In this document: piece by piece, positions 1 through 9,625 of the stretch
How the letters are laid out: every line of letters starts with the position of its first letter
Position numbering within the stretch: the first letter of the stretch is position 1
Assembly (NCBI GenBank): GCA_903918755.1
Contig: CAIXFN010000049.1
Location: forward strand, 1 to 64,000
Reading direction: 5' to 3'
Length of the DNA stretch: 64,000 bases
Source: an uncultured Pedosphaera sp.
Lineage (GTDB): Bacteria > Verrucomicrobiota > Verrucomicrobiia > Limisphaerales > Pedosphaeraceae
Program-made: the position numbers and the translations under genes
The notes under the pieces: generated by a model
The model's input: only the letters and a program-made list of their open reading frames with translations
Databases searched by the model: none
What the model was told of the DNA's origin: nothing

Positions 1-164
1 CCGATGATGAAAACCATGGGCGCCTGGTTTTGGTTCAGGCTTTCGGCCGCTTGCCGGCGACCCTCCATGAACGCCGCCTGCGCCCGGGCGCGGGCTTCCG
101 ATTGCGTGGTGCACCCGGTGGCCAAAACCAGCAGACCGCCCAGACAAAGGAAAAGGTTTTTCAT
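1..164 (-). CDS. Partial lipoprotein, 3' end outside window
   Basis: The first 54 codons of a gene that runs off the left edge. The start is MKNLFLCLGGLLVLATGC, a lipoprotein signal peptide with lipobox LATGC and the lipidated Cys at residue 18, so the product should be anchored to a membrane. The mature part begins with a charged, Ala- and Gln-rich stretch typical of a linker. The start codon lies 13 bases after the mogA stop and is preceded by GGAGG, a good ribosome binding site, so it is probably translated from a mogA transcript. Function cannot be assigned from this fragment. Confidence 0.75.
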   Translation of the reverse strand, partial: MKNLFLCLGGLLVLATGCTTQSEARARAQAAFMEGRRQAAESLNQNQAPMVFII

Positions 165-177
165 GACCGCCTCCGCT

Positions 178-660
178 TCAGCAACTCGTGGGCACTTCCC
201 GCAGCACTTCGACGCAATGCGGGATCGCACCGACCACAAAACCCAGGCATTCCACGGCGCCGCTCGGTTTTCCCGGCAGGCAAATCACCAGCGATTGGTC
301 CACCACCGCCGCCAGGTTGCGGGAGAGAATGGCGTTGCGGGTGATTTTCATGGATTCGCTTCGCATGATTTCGCCGAAACCGGGAAGTTCGCGCACGGCA
401 ATGGCCCGGACGGCCTCGGGGGTCACGTCGCGCAGTGCCACGCCGGTGCCTCCAGTGGTGAGAATTAAATGGCAGCCGCGATTGATTTGTTCGCGAATGG
501 CCCGCTGGATCTCGCGCACCTCGTCCGGCACGAGCGCCTCGGCCAACACGCTCCAGCCATAACCCATCGCTGCCTGCTTCAGGGCGGGGCCGCCAAGATC
601 GTCGTACAAACCGCGGGAAGCGCGGTCGGAAATGGTGATGATGCCCACGGCAATTTGCAT
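178..660 (-). CDS. mogA: MogA/MoaB-family molybdopterin adenylyltransferase
   Basis: A 160-residue protein of the MoaB/MogA fold. Family members adenylylate molybdopterin before molybdate insertion, a late step of molybdenum cofactor synthesis in the cytoplasm. The diagnostic TTGGTG at residues 68-73, the downstream DVTPEA and PGKPSGA at 129-135 are all present. I chose the ATG at 660, where MQIAVGIITISD matches the normal family N-terminus; an in-frame ATG at 717 would add 19 atypical residues. It is the first gene of a short minus-strand unit with the lipoprotein. No other cofactor genes are in the window, so MogA is preferred over MoaB only by general resemblance. Confidence 0.85.
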   Translation of the reverse strand: MQIAVGIITISDRASRGLYDDLGGPALKQAAMGYGWSVLAEALVPDEVREIQRAIREQINRGCHLILTTGGTGVALRDVTPEAVRAIAVRELPGFGEIMRSESMKITRNAILSRNLAAVVDQSLVICLPGKPSGAVECLGFVVGAIPHCVEVLREVPTSC

Positions 661-1398
661 GAGGTAATATTGCGAAAAAGCAGCGAAACGGAAAGAGGGA
701 ATTCGGTTTCCGTCCATCGCATCGAATAAAATGATTGATGAGGATGCGGCGAGCTAATCTCCAGCGGATTTAGGTACTAAAGCGAAAACAAGGCAGTTTT
801 TTTGCCTTTGGATCAGCGTTGGAGCTGGGAAAGTCTCAAAACGAATTCATAACTAATTAAGCAGTAATATTTTACAAAATATCAGTTGTTAGCTAAACAA
901 AATATAACAAAATCTATTGACTTAATAGAGTATCGTTGTATTTTCCTCTCCGACAAACGGCTTGCCGTTGTGCAGTGCTGGTGTTCAGAAAACCTGAATG
1001 ACCCGCTGCCTGCCAGCGAGACCAAGGCCGATGTTTGGTGCCGTCCCCCAACCGGGGAGGCTGAACTGTAAAAGTAGTTTGAGGGCTGACCGGAACTCCG
1101 GAGGTTCATCATCCATGAGCATTGGTACACCCAGTGAATTTGCGATTGAACCTTTGGTGGGCGGAAGCAGCGTGGTTGGTATGGTTGGCATTTTTGAAAT
1201 GGACCGACCGACGACTGACGAATCGCGCTTTTGCGAAGGCCTCCACCAGGCAAACCCACCCACGCCGGCGCCTTGCGTCGGCCGTTGATTCCCGCGGTTT
1301 TGCCTCTGCCCCCGCGTACAACCTGCCAGTTTTTTGCTGCCCGGGTAACTGCCCGCCGTTTCCCTTTTGAAATCAACCCCTGCGACTGCCTCCGAATT
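661..1398. other. Gene-free, partly AT-rich leader region
   Basis: No convincing gene lies here; open frames have unlike-protein composition. Positions 770-960 are clearly more AT-rich than the rest of the window and include runs such as TTTTACAAAATAT. A promoter-like pair is present at 917-944, which would give a leader of about 450 bases before the secreted protein at 1399. I could not match the leader to a known riboswitch class. Confidence 0.6.
917..944 (+). promoter_or_regulatory. Candidate sigma70 promoter, long leader
   Basis: TTGACT (917-922), 16-base spacer, TATTTT (939-944), inside the most AT-rich part of the gap. It points toward the gene at 1399 about 450 bases away. A second weak candidate, TTGAAA at 1367-1372, lies just before that gene. 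Confidence 0.4.
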
Positions 1399-2310
1399 AT
1401 GAAGCCAAAAAAACTTGCCCAACTGACTTTTGCCGCCCTGTCACTATTTTCCGCGCCGCTGGCCCAGGCATTTAACTATGCCGACCAGGATGTGATCCTC
1501 ATCTTCCGCAAAGATGGCTACAACAACGTCGAATTCGATCTGGGCGGAGTCGGCCAGTTTTTGAATCAGCCGGACGGCAAGGTCATCCACGTGACCAATT
1601 GGGACCTGGGCTTGGTGCGGAGCAATTTTGCGATCGATGACGGAACGGCGCAGGTGATTTTGGTGGCGTCGACCAGCGCCACGGATACAAACCGGCGCGC
1701 CTGGCTGACTGATTCCCAGCCGACGGCCGTCGTGACGGCCCGGACGCCGTCCCAGTGGCAGCAGTTGTGGAGCAAGATCAGCGGCATCGGAAAAGGGGCG
1801 CAAACGTATACCGCCACCAGCGCGACCAACTACGCGGTGGTGCCGGCGGGAAACTTCACCTCCTTTGACTACATTGCGTCCAACGCGGGATCCCAGTATT
1901 CCGTGCTGCCGCTGCTGGGCGGCTATTCCGCGTTCAACGTCGTGGGCACCATTCCGACGGTTCTGCGCTTTTACGAGATCCCGACCAGCACCGCTGCGAC
2001 CAAGCCACCGGCCAACCTGGTGGGCAGTTTCACGCTGGGGGTGGACGGCAGCCTGACGTTCAAGGCGGGACCGGTGACGGACGCCGCGCAAATTCTTTCC
2101 GTGACCAAGGGTGCCGGGGGGGCCTCCGTTTCCTTCAACACGGCGGTGGGGGTGAAATATCGGCTGCGCTACAGCCCCACGCTTTCCGCCGGTCGCAGCA
2201 GTTGGAGCATCCTGCCTGGAACGGCCATCGGGGATGGCAATCCCCAGACATTGCAAGATACCGCCCCGGCCGGGAGCGCGCGCTACTATGCGGTTGAATC
2301 CTTCCAATAA
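1399..2310 (+). CDS. Secreted protein of unknown function, C-terminal repeat-type domain
   Basis: A 303-residue protein with a clear Sec signal peptide (residues 1-23, ending AQA) and a mature start FNYADQDVILIFRK. I do not recognise the central region. The last 50 residues (YRLRYSPTLS, then W near the middle and ARYYAVES at the end) resemble the C-termini of the haloperoxidase at 46258 and the GDSL esterase at 55650. The start is the ATG at 1399; an upstream in-frame TTG at 1231 would place 56 Pro/Arg-rich residues before the signal peptide and is unlikely. It precedes another secreted protein and a two-partner secretion pair on the same strand, and may belong to that system. Confidence 0.7.
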   Translation: MKPKKLAQLTFAALSLFSAPLAQAFNYADQDVILIFRKDGYNNVEFDLGGVGQFLNQPDGKVIHVTNWDLGLVRSNFAIDDGTAQVILVASTSATDTNRRAWLTDSQPTAVVTARTPSQWQQLWSKISGIGKGAQTYTATSATNYAVVPAGNFTSFDYIASNAGSQYSVLPLLGGYSAFNVVGTIPTVLRFYEIPTSTAATKPPANLVGSFTLGVDGSLTFKAGPVTDAAQILSVTKGAGGASVSFNTAVGVKYRLRYSPTLSAGRSSWSILPGTAIGDGNPQTLQDTAPAGSARYYAVESFQ

Positions 2311-2376
2311 TCAGCCGCTCGAAATGGCGCTTTTCACCGAAAAATAACTTTTACCAAGCAGACTCAAGATCCGAAT

Positions 2377-3429
2377 ATGAAACTCAACCAACTCCTCCTG
2401 GCCGGCCTGTCCGGCGCTCTGTTCACCGCCTCCGCCTGGGCTGACACCACGCTCGTGGTCACCGGCGGCAACGCTTCCATCACCCTGTTGTATGACCGCA
2501 CCACGAACGCGGTGTTGGCCAATGCGGTCATTGTGCCGAGCCCGACGAACGCCAACATCCGCACGTTCATTGGCACCATTCCGAGCCAGCCGGGTTTGGG
2601 CAAGGTGACCATCCACTACTCGCAATTGGGCGCCGCGGCGGGAATCGTGGCGCTGCGCGACCAGGTCAACGTGGCGTTGGCCACGAACGCGCCGGCGCCG
2701 GCGCAAGTGGCGGTGTCCAGCACCGCGCCGGAAACCGTGGGCATCGACGGCTCGATCTTCGGGCAGGATTATACGGCGGTGGTGCCCTTCGCCTTCATCA
2801 AGAATCCCAACCTCCCGAACAGCCTGGGCGGGTTGACCAATCTGACCCAGCGTCAGGTGACCTATCTGGAAGGGGCCTCCGGGACCTTGCCCACGGTGGT
2901 CTTTGGCGGTTCCAGCACCAACGAATTGCTCTATTTCGTGGGCCGGGATTCCAGCGCCGCCGTCCGGCAGATTCTGGATGCCAGCGTGTATTTTACGGGC
3001 ACCGCCGCCAATTACACCACCAACCCGGTGGCCGGTCAGCCCCCGATCCTGCATCCGGCGGGGGGGGCGGGCAGCGGCGGGGAAGTGAAGGCGATCATTG
3101 GCGTCCTGTCGAATGCGGTGGGGACGGTGGCCGCCCAGGATATTTCCACCTACACGCCGCTGGCGTATGAGGGCGTGTCGTACAGTATTACGAATGTGGC
3201 CAACGGCAGCTATCCGCTGTGGGGATATGAACGCTGGTTGCACAAGTCGAGCGGCTCAGGCCAGCCCAGCGCCGCCCAACTGGCAGTGATCAATGCGCTG
3301 GTGAGCGCCATTCAAGACCCGGCCTTCCAGAGCACCAACAGCCTGTTCGTGGGCAAGTTTGTTTCGCCTTCCAGCATGCAGGTGGGACGCACTTCCGACG
3401 GCGGTCCGATCACGTCCCTCGTTTTTTAA
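2377..3429 (+). CDS. Secreted protein, possible periplasmic-binding-protein-like fold
   Basis: A 350-residue protein with a Sec signal peptide (residues 1-22, cut after SAWA). Mature sequence begins TTLVVTGGNASITLL. The segments FVGRDSSAAVR and GYERWLHKSSGSG loosely recall phosphate-binding PstS-like proteins, where a Ser/Arg-rich loop contacts the anion, but this is weak and no ABC permease is nearby. It lies 66 bases after the previous secreted gene and before tpsB, with a hairpin at 3471-3497 in between. A role as soluble ligand-binding partner of the downstream secretion and TonB genes is inference only. Confidence 0.55.
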   Translation: MKLNQLLLAGLSGALFTASAWADTTLVVTGGNASITLLYDRTTNAVLANAVIVPSPTNANIRTFIGTIPSQPGLGKVTIHYSQLGAAAGIVALRDQVNVALATNAPAPAQVAVSSTAPETVGIDGSIFGQDYTAVVPFAFIKNPNLPNSLGGLTNLTQRQVTYLEGASGTLPTVVFGGSSTNELLYFVGRDSSAAVRQILDASVYFTGTAANYTTNPVAGQPPILHPAGGAGSGGEVKAIIGVLSNAVGTVAAQDISTYTPLAYEGVSYSITNVANGSYPLWGYERWLHKSSGSGQPSAAQLAVINALVSAIQDPAFQSTNSLFVGKFVSPSSMQVGRTSDGGPITSLVF

Positions 3430-3470
3430 TTAATCAGCAACAACCGCAGACCAACCCTAAACCACCCGTT

Positions 3471-3497
3471 CCGGTGCGGAGCCAGACTCCGCACCGG
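3471..3497. terminator. Perfect GC-rich hairpin without U-tract
   Basis: CCGGTGCGGA, 7-base loop GCCAGAC, TCCGCACCGG: a perfect 10-bp stem between the secreted-protein gene and tpsB. It is followed by AAATTT, not a run of T. It could end or attenuate transcription, or protect mRNA ends so that tpsB is expressed less than the upstream gene. Confidence 0.6.
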
Positions 3498-3549
3498 AAA
3501 TTTGGCCCACCCTTTTAAACAGTGGCGGCCGACCCGAGTCCCGCCGCCG

Positions 3550-5469
3550 ATGCCACCCGACCACGGAGCGCACCTGAAAATCTTCGCCCCATCCTTTTAT
3601 TCCGCCGCGGCGGTTGCCCTGGCCGTACTGTTCAACGGCCTGACGATCCTGCCGGTGGTCGGTCAAGCGGCGGACGGCCGGGTTCCGCCCGCGGTTGCGA
3701 CAGCCACCAACAGCCTGACAATGGAAGTGCGTGGATATCAGGTGGAAGGCAACACCTTGTTACCCCGGCAGCCGATTTATGATGCGCTGGCGGAGTATAC
3801 CGGCCCCGCGCTGTCCCTGGAACGGGTGCGGGAGGCCGCGCTGAACCTGCAACTGACTTATCGCCGGCTCGGTTATGCCACGGTCGCGGTTTCCCTGCCC
3901 CGGCAGCAGTTGACCAATGGGATTGTGCGGATTGAGGTCACGGAGGGGCGGCTGGCGGATATCATCGTGACCGGTAACCGGTATTACAGTTCCAACAACG
4001 TTCGGCGAGCCTTGCCGGGGCTGACGACGAACATCTTTCTCAACACGAAATGGCTCCAGCCCGAACTGGATGCGGCCAACGCCAGCCTCGACCGACAGAT
4101 TTATCCCGTGGTTGGTCCCGGACCGGAACCGGGCACCACGGAATTGACTTTGAAGGTCAAGGACCGCCTGCCATTGCACGGTCATTTGGAGATTAATAAC
4201 CGGGCCACCCCGGACACGCCCGCGCTGCGCGTGGATGGCGCGGTGCAATACAATAATTTCTGGCAGTTGGATCATCAACTCGGCCTCCAGTTTAATTTCA
4301 CCCCGGAACGGGCGAAGTTGGATGTCGGCTCCTTTTATGACGGGCCACTGATCGCCAGCTACAGTGGGTATTATCGCATTCCCCTCGGTCATGGCGCCAA
4401 TCTCGTGGAGGATTACGCCGCGCGGCCCGTGGATTTCGGTTACGACCAGGTCACCCATCGGTTCAGCCTCCCACCGCAAACCGGTAGTCCTGAGTTGGTG
4501 GTTTACGCCTCGCATTCCACGGCCGAACGGCCGGTCCGGCTGGGGCCGCTCCAACTTATCACGGCGACCACCAACCAGGTGGTCGTCAACCAGACCGCCG
4601 AACGGGATCTGACTTGGAATGAAAATCTGGGGTTGCGGTTCACCTTGCCAGTGCGGGCTTTTAGCGGCGTCCAATCGGCCTTTAATGCCGGGCTGGACTA
4701 CAAATCGTATCAGTTGCGCAACTTCAGCACCAACTTGAGCAATGTGACCCTTTATGGGGACGACGGATTTGGCAACCCGGTCCTGGTGACCAACACGGTG
4801 GTGGCGCAGGCGTTCAACGGGGTGAACTCGGTTTATTATATTCCGCTTGGGTACGGCTGGTCGGCGACGCGTCCCGATCGCCGGGGCTCGACCGCTTTCA
4901 GTTTCAGTCAAAGTATTTTCCTGGCGGCCCTGGCCGCGCCGGATGGCCGGATCCAGTCGGTGGCCGGCTCGCGGCAGGCGGGCGGCAATTTTTCGACGGT
5001 CAATCTCAGCCTCAGTCGCGAACAGCGATTGCCCCATGACTGGTCCTTGTTACTCCGCGCGAATGGGCAATGGGCCAGCGAACCATTGATCAGCCAGGAA
5101 CAATTCGCGTTGGGGGGCTCCGCCAGCGTGCGCGGTTATCAGGAGGGCGAGGAATACGGCGACTCCGGATGGCGGACCAGCGCCGAACTCCGCGCTCCCG
5201 CAACGAGTGTTGATTTGCCGATGCCGGAAGGGTTGCTGACCGTGCATTTGCGCGGCGCGGGGTTCGTGGATTATGGCGAGCGGTATTTGATTGATCCCGG
5301 CGCTTCCCGCGCCAGCACAATCCGCATGCTGGGTACGGGCGTCTCTTTGCTGGCCAGCGTGGGTTTGCACTTTGAAGCCCGGGCCACCATGGCTTGCGCG
5401 CTGCTGGAGACGCCCGGGACGTCGGCGGGCGAAGTGCGCGTGTATTTCACCGTGGGCACCCAATTCTAA
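3550..5469 (+). CDS. TpsB outer-membrane transporter (ShlB/FhaC/HecB family)
   Basis: A 639-residue two-partner secretion translocator, expected as a 16-strand outer-membrane barrel that exports the neighbouring TpsA. A signal peptide ends near residue 40. A POTRA-type region follows (VRGYQVEGNTLL, then VRIEVTEGRLADI), then a long region alternating in barrel style. The conserved ShlB-family motif appears as GGSASVRGYQEGEEY with VRGY near residue 527. I took the ATG at 3550; an in-frame TTG at 3502 would add 16 residues ahead of the signal peptide. The stop is 7 bases before the tpsA start, as expected for a TpsB-TpsA pair. Confidence 0.9.
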   Translation: MPPDHGAHLKIFAPSFYSAAAVALAVLFNGLTILPVVGQAADGRVPPAVATATNSLTMEVRGYQVEGNTLLPRQPIYDALAEYTGPALSLERVREAALNLQLTYRRLGYATVAVSLPRQQLTNGIVRIEVTEGRLADIIVTGNRYYSSNNVRRALPGLTTNIFLNTKWLQPELDAANASLDRQIYPVVGPGPEPGTTELTLKVKDRLPLHGHLEINNRATPDTPALRVDGAVQYNNFWQLDHQLGLQFNFTPERAKLDVGSFYDGPLIASYSGYYRIPLGHGANLVEDYAARPVDFGYDQVTHRFSLPPQTGSPELVVYASHSTAERPVRLGPLQLITATTNQVVVNQTAERDLTWNENLGLRFTLPVRAFSGVQSAFNAGLDYKSYQLRNFSTNLSNVTLYGDDGFGNPVLVTNTVVAQAFNGVNSVYYIPLGYGWSATRPDRRGSTAFSFSQSIFLAALAAPDGRIQSVAGSRQAGGNFSTVNLSLSREQRLPHDWSLLLRANGQWASEPLISQEQFALGGSASVRGYQEGEEYGDSGWRTSAELRAPATSVDLPMPEGLLTVHLRGAGFVDYGERYLIDPGASRASTIRMLGTGVSLLASVGLHFEARATMACALLETPGTSAGEVRVYFTVGTQF

Positions 5470-5476
5470 TCGGATC

Positions 5477-8400
5477 ATGCCGAACTCCCTATTTATGAAA
5501 TCATCTCTGCAAGGACGCGGGCCGACGCGGGAAGTCCGCCGTGCCGGCACCTGGCTCGCCGCCGGGGTGTTGCTCAGTGGCGGCGGGGTTCAGGCCAATC
5601 CCGTGGGGATGACGGTGGCGGGGGGCAGTGCCACGGCAGTGGTGAATGGCAATCAATTGACCATCCGCACCAGCCCGCTCACCGTGCTCAACTGGCAAAG
5701 CTTTAACATCCAGCCCGGGGAGACCACAACGTTCCTGCAACCCGGAGCCACTTCGATTGTCATCAGCCGGATCAATGACAGCAACCCGTCGGCTATTTTC
5801 GGCAGTCTGCAGGCCAAGGGCACGGTTATCCTCGAGAACCAGCACGGCTTTTATTTCGGACCGAATTCCCAGGTAACCGTGGGGGGCAATTTTGTGGCCA
5901 CCACCGCCTCGCTGCCCCCGGAGTTTGCTTCGGGGGGCGGTTGGCAGTTCAACGGGCCACCGCCGCTGGCCAGTATTGTCAATTACGGCACCATCCAGAC
6001 CCGTAATGGGGGCTCGCTGTTTTTGATTGCCGAACGGATTGAGAACCACGGTTCGCTGATCGCCCCGGACGGGACAATCGGCTTGTATGCGGGCAAGGAA
6101 GTGTTGCTTTCCGAGCGACCGGATGGTCGCGGGTTATCCGCCAAGGTGACGTTGCCGGAGGGTTCGGTGGACAATACCGGCAGCCTGATCGCGAACGCAG
6201 GTAACATCGCCGTGCGGGCGCAGGTGGTGAACCAAAACGGCCTGGTGCAGGCGGATTCCATCCGATCGCACAATGGCGTGATAGAACTGGTCGCTGCCAA
6301 TGAACTCAATCTCGGCGCCAATTCGCAAATCCTGGCGCGTGGGGATGATTCCGGGGCCAGTCCGGGCGGAGTGGTAACCTTGCAGTCCGGCGGCGGTTTT
6401 CAAGACACCCCAACCAGCCGGATTTCCGTGGCGGGGGGCAGTCTTGGTGGCGCGGGTGGCCAGGTGGAGGTCAGCGCCGAGAATTTCCGTTCCTTCAGCT
6501 CAGTAATGGAGGCGGGTGCGCAATCGGGCTGGGCCGGGGGCAGCCTGCTATTGGATCCGCAAAACATCACGCTGGGGACCAGTGGCGCGGGAACGGTGGG
6601 GTCCGGCGGGCAGGTGGACGCGGGCACCGGCTCTGGCACGCTGGCGCTGAATGTCAACACGGCCTTCGCCGGCCAGAACTTTTCCCGCATCACTTTGGCG
6701 GCCACGGCGAACATCACGCTGGCGGCGGGGACCACGTGGAATCTGGGCGCCAGCACCGGGGTCTCTGCCGTTCCCGCCCAACTGACCCTGGCCGCCGGCG
6801 GAAATATTCTTTTTCAAAACAACTCCGCCATCGTGGACGGCAACAATTGGTCGGTAAACTTGCTGGCCGGCTACAATTTTGCCACCCAGACAGTTCAGCC
6901 GGGCATCGGATCCATTTTTCTCAACGGCGGGTCAGGCTTGAAACAGAATGGCGCGATCCAGACCGCCGCGGGCGGCGTCACGCTGGCGGCGGGAAAGGAT
7001 GTTTTGGTGGGCACGGGGTATGTGCGCACGGTGGGGGGCGGGAGCATTTCCATTTCCGCTTTGACCGGGGACATCAATGCCGGGACCAAGAATGACGGCT
7101 ATGACTATTCGGTGGCGGGTTACGCCCTCGCCCGGGCGGGTTTGGGGCAGATTGCCACGGCGGCCGGGGGAGATGTCACCTTGCAGGCGGGCAACAACGT
7201 CATCAGCCTGCCAACCACCCCCGCCAACACGGCTCCCGGGGCCTCGGGCGCTTATGGCAGCCAGCCGGGGAATGTCACCGTCAGCGCGGGTAATCAAATC
7301 CTTGGTAATTACCTGGTGCGCAATGGTCAGGGGATTTTGAAGGCCGGGGTCAGCCTGCTGGGCGGGACGGTAACTTCCGTACTGAATCCGGCGGCCGCAA
7401 TCGGCTCCGCCACCCAGCCCGTGGCCCTGAGTTTGATTGCCGGTAGCTGGTCGGCGTACGCCGCGGGGGACATTTTTGTCAGCGAAGTGCGCAATCCCAA
7501 CGGCATGTTTAATCCCAGTAAACTAACGGTGCCCGCCGGAAGCTATGCCGGCAACGCCGACGCCACCGGATTCATTGCCCCGCCGGCCCGGCAGGCGTTT
7601 CAGTTTGATTACGCGCCGGATGCCGGCGTTTCGCTGTGGGCCGGCAATGGCATCACGCTGGTCGGCGCCAATTTGCCCCGGGTGAACAACGGCAGCGGAT
7701 CGGACCTGGGCATGCCGGCGATTTATCCGCCGCGGCTCGCCCTGGATGCGGGAGCGGGGGGCATCACGATCAACAATACCGTTGTCCTCTATCCTTCCGC
7801 GCAAGGCGGGCTCAGTATCATCACCCGGGACGGCGGCAACTTGTCCGGCACCCAGCAACAAAGCACGCTGACCGGCATCAACATGTCCGACAGCGGGTTG
7901 CCCGATTATCATACTTTTGTCTCCGGCCATGCCGCTAGTCCGTTGCACCTGAATGATCCCAATCCGGTGACCGTCGATGTTTCCGGGAGTATCGAGAGCT
8001 TTGGGTTGACGGTGCCCACGGCCGCCGTTGTCAAGGTGACCCACGACGCCTATAATTTTGGTTTTGCGGGCCAGAACCTTTCACCGACGGCCACCACCTC
8101 CATTGCCGTGGGGGGCAACCTCAACTATCGCGGCAATTTGACCTCGGTGACCCTCGCGGACGCATTGCCCGGCGACTTTTTAAATTCGGGACTGAGCGCG
8201 GCACCGGACGTGACCGCCCGGTTGCGCTATGATTCCGCCGGCCGCGTCCTCTCCTACGTGGGGCAGATGAGCGCCAGCGCGGAAGCGTTCCTGCTCCATC
8301 CCAGCATTCTGGCATTTGACTCCTACGGGCAACCGGTGCTGGATCCGGTGACCGGTTCGCAAACCACCACTCCGGTGCCTTTGACTGCGGGGCAGCAAAC

Positions 8401-9595
8401 CGCCATCCAGCAGCTCTACGCGGCCAGTCAGAACGCCACGCTGGGGGACCAGGGACTCGCCGTGGCCGGTCCCGGACGGTTCAGTGTGCGAGCGCAGAAT
8501 ATTGATTTGGGAATATCAGGCGGAATTTCCGTGTTGGCGCCCACCCCGGCGCTGGCCGCGATTTCTCCTTTGGGGGCGGCCTTGGAGATCACCCTGCCGG
8601 GCAATCTCGAAATGTCCTCCACCAAGATCCTCAACGAGGGGTTGGGCGGTGGCATTGAATTGCAGGCGGGGGGCCGGCTGGATCTCGGTTCGCAGAGCGC
8701 CACGTTCGGGGATGCGGGCGCCGCCCGGGGGATTTTCACCACCAGCGGGGGCAACGTGTCCGTCATTGCGAACGGCACGGTCAATGTCGATGGCTCCCGG
8801 ATTGCGGCGTTCAACGGCGGCAATGTTTTGGTTCGCTCCCTCGCAGGAGACATCAACGCGGGGGCCGGCGGAGGCGGTTTCGTTACTTTTACCAGCCTCG
8901 CCCTGGATCCGATCACGGGCCATCTGATCTCCTATGCGTCCACCATTCCCGGCAGTGGCATTCTGGCCACCACTCCGGTGGGGTCGACGGCGTCCGTGGG
9001 CAATATCGTGGTGGATGCGCCCCAAGGCAGCATCATCGCCAATTATGGCGGGATCGAACAAATCGCTTTCAACGGGTTGGGCAGCCCGGACCACAACTTT
9101 ATTGACCTCACAGCCCATCTCGATATCAACGCCTCCGATTCGGGCATTCTCGGCTATGTCCGCACGGTGGATGCCGGGCGCAATGTGAACGGTTTGATTG
9201 TCAGTCTGGGAGGCAATCTGGCGATCAACGCCGGCGGCGCCTTCAGCGGGGTGGCCTTTTCCCCCGGTGGCCTGGTGATCAACTCGGCTGGAACCATATC
9301 CGGAACCATTATTGGCGGGGATAATGTGTCGGTCTCGGGGTCCGCCATTTCCGCCACGGTAATCGCCAAATCGGCCACCACTTCTGGTGATACCACCGGG
9401 GCGAAAGTCGGCATCCCTGCCTCCAATGTTGCCCGCGAGGCGTCGCGCACGGCGGAAGAAGCCGCGGCCGTGGTGGCGAAAGAAAGCGATCCAGCCCAGG
9501 AGTCCGATAGCCGGAAAAAGCGCGAGGGTGGAACTTCGCCTGGTCTCGCCAAATCAACGGGCCGGGTCACCGTGATCCTGCCGACCGCACCCTAA
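5477..9595 (+). CDS. TpsA exoprotein, filamentous haemagglutinin family
   Basis: A 1372-residue secreted protein. After a signal region (to about residue 40) it carries the TPS domain that TpsB recognises: NPVGMTVAGGSA, SFNIQPGETTTFLQP, the NPS-containing segment before FGSLQAKGTVIL, and NQHGFYFG in place of the more common NPNGI. The remainder is Gly/Asn/Ala-rich with many short repeats expected to form a right-handed beta-helix, and the last 80 residues are charged (REASRTAEEAAA, SRKKREGG). Start ATG 5477 follows the tpsB stop closely; a second ATG at 5495 is possible. The cargo function, whether adhesion, substrate capture or surface layer, is not visible. Confidence 0.88.
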   Translation: MPNSLFMKSSLQGRGPTREVRRAGTWLAAGVLLSGGGVQANPVGMTVAGGSATAVVNGNQLTIRTSPLTVLNWQSFNIQPGETTTFLQPGATSIVISRINDSNPSAIFGSLQAKGTVILENQHGFYFGPNSQVTVGGNFVATTASLPPEFASGGGWQFNGPPPLASIVNYGTIQTRNGGSLFLIAERIENHGSLIAPDGTIGLYAGKEVLLSERPDGRGLSAKVTLPEGSVDNTGSLIANAGNIAVRAQVVNQNGLVQADSIRSHNGVIELVAANELNLGANSQILARGDDSGASPGGVVTLQSGGGFQDTPTSRISVAGGSLGGAGGQVEVSAENFRSFSSVMEAGAQSGWAGGSLLLDPQNITLGTSGAGTVGSGGQVDAGTGSGTLALNVNTAFAGQNFSRITLAATANITLAAGTTWNLGASTGVSAVPAQLTLAAGGNILFQNNSAIVDGNNWSVNLLAGYNFATQTVQPGIGSIFLNGGSGLKQNGAIQTAAGGVTLAAGKDVLVGTGYVRTVGGGSISISALTGDINAGTKNDGYDYSVAGYALARAGLGQIATAAGGDVTLQAGNNVISLPTTPANTAPGASGAYGSQPGNVTVSAGNQILGNYLVRNGQGILKAGVSLLGGTVTSVLNPAAAIGSATQPVALSLIAGSWSAYAAGDIFVSEVRNPNGMFNPSKLTVPAGSYAGNADATGFIAPPARQAFQFDYAPDAGVSLWAGNGITLVGANLPRVNNGSGSDLGMPAIYPPRLALDAGAGGITINNTVVLYPSAQGGLSIITRDGGNLSGTQQQSTLTGINMSDSGLPDYHTFVSGHAASPLHLNDPNPVTVDVSGSIESFGLTVPTAAVVKVTHDAYNFGFAGQNLSPTATTSIAVGGNLNYRGNLTSVTLADALPGDFLNSGLSAAPDVTARLRYDSAGRVLSYVGQMSASAEAFLLHPSILAFDSYGQPVLDPVTGSQTTTPVPLTAGQQTAIQQLYAASQNATLGDQGLAVAGPGRFSVRAQNIDLGISGGISVLAPTPALAAISPLGAALEITLPGNLEMSSTKILNEGLGGGIELQAGGRLDLGSQSATFGDAGAARGIFTTSGGNVSVIANGTVNVDGSRIAAFNGGNVLVRSLAGDINAGAGGGGFVTFTSLALDPITGHLISYASTIPGSGILATTPVGSTASVGNIVVDAPQGSIIANYGGIEQIAFNGLGSPDHNFIDLTAHLDINASDSGILGYVRTVDAGRNVNGLIVSLGGNLAINAGGAFSGVAFSPGGLVINSAGTISGTIIGGDNVSVSGSAISATVIAKSATTSGDTTGAKVGIPASNVAREASRTAEEAAAVVAKESDPAQESDSRKKREGGTSPGLAKSTGRVTVILPTAP

Positions 9596-9625
9596 TGACA
9601 ATACTTCTCCATTTCACCTTTTAAC

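Noticed and set aside
5477-9595. Repeats in tpsA as a possible CRISPR or satellite array
   Set aside because: The repetition is at protein level (Gly/Asn-rich beta-helix), with no constant DNA repeat or spacer length.
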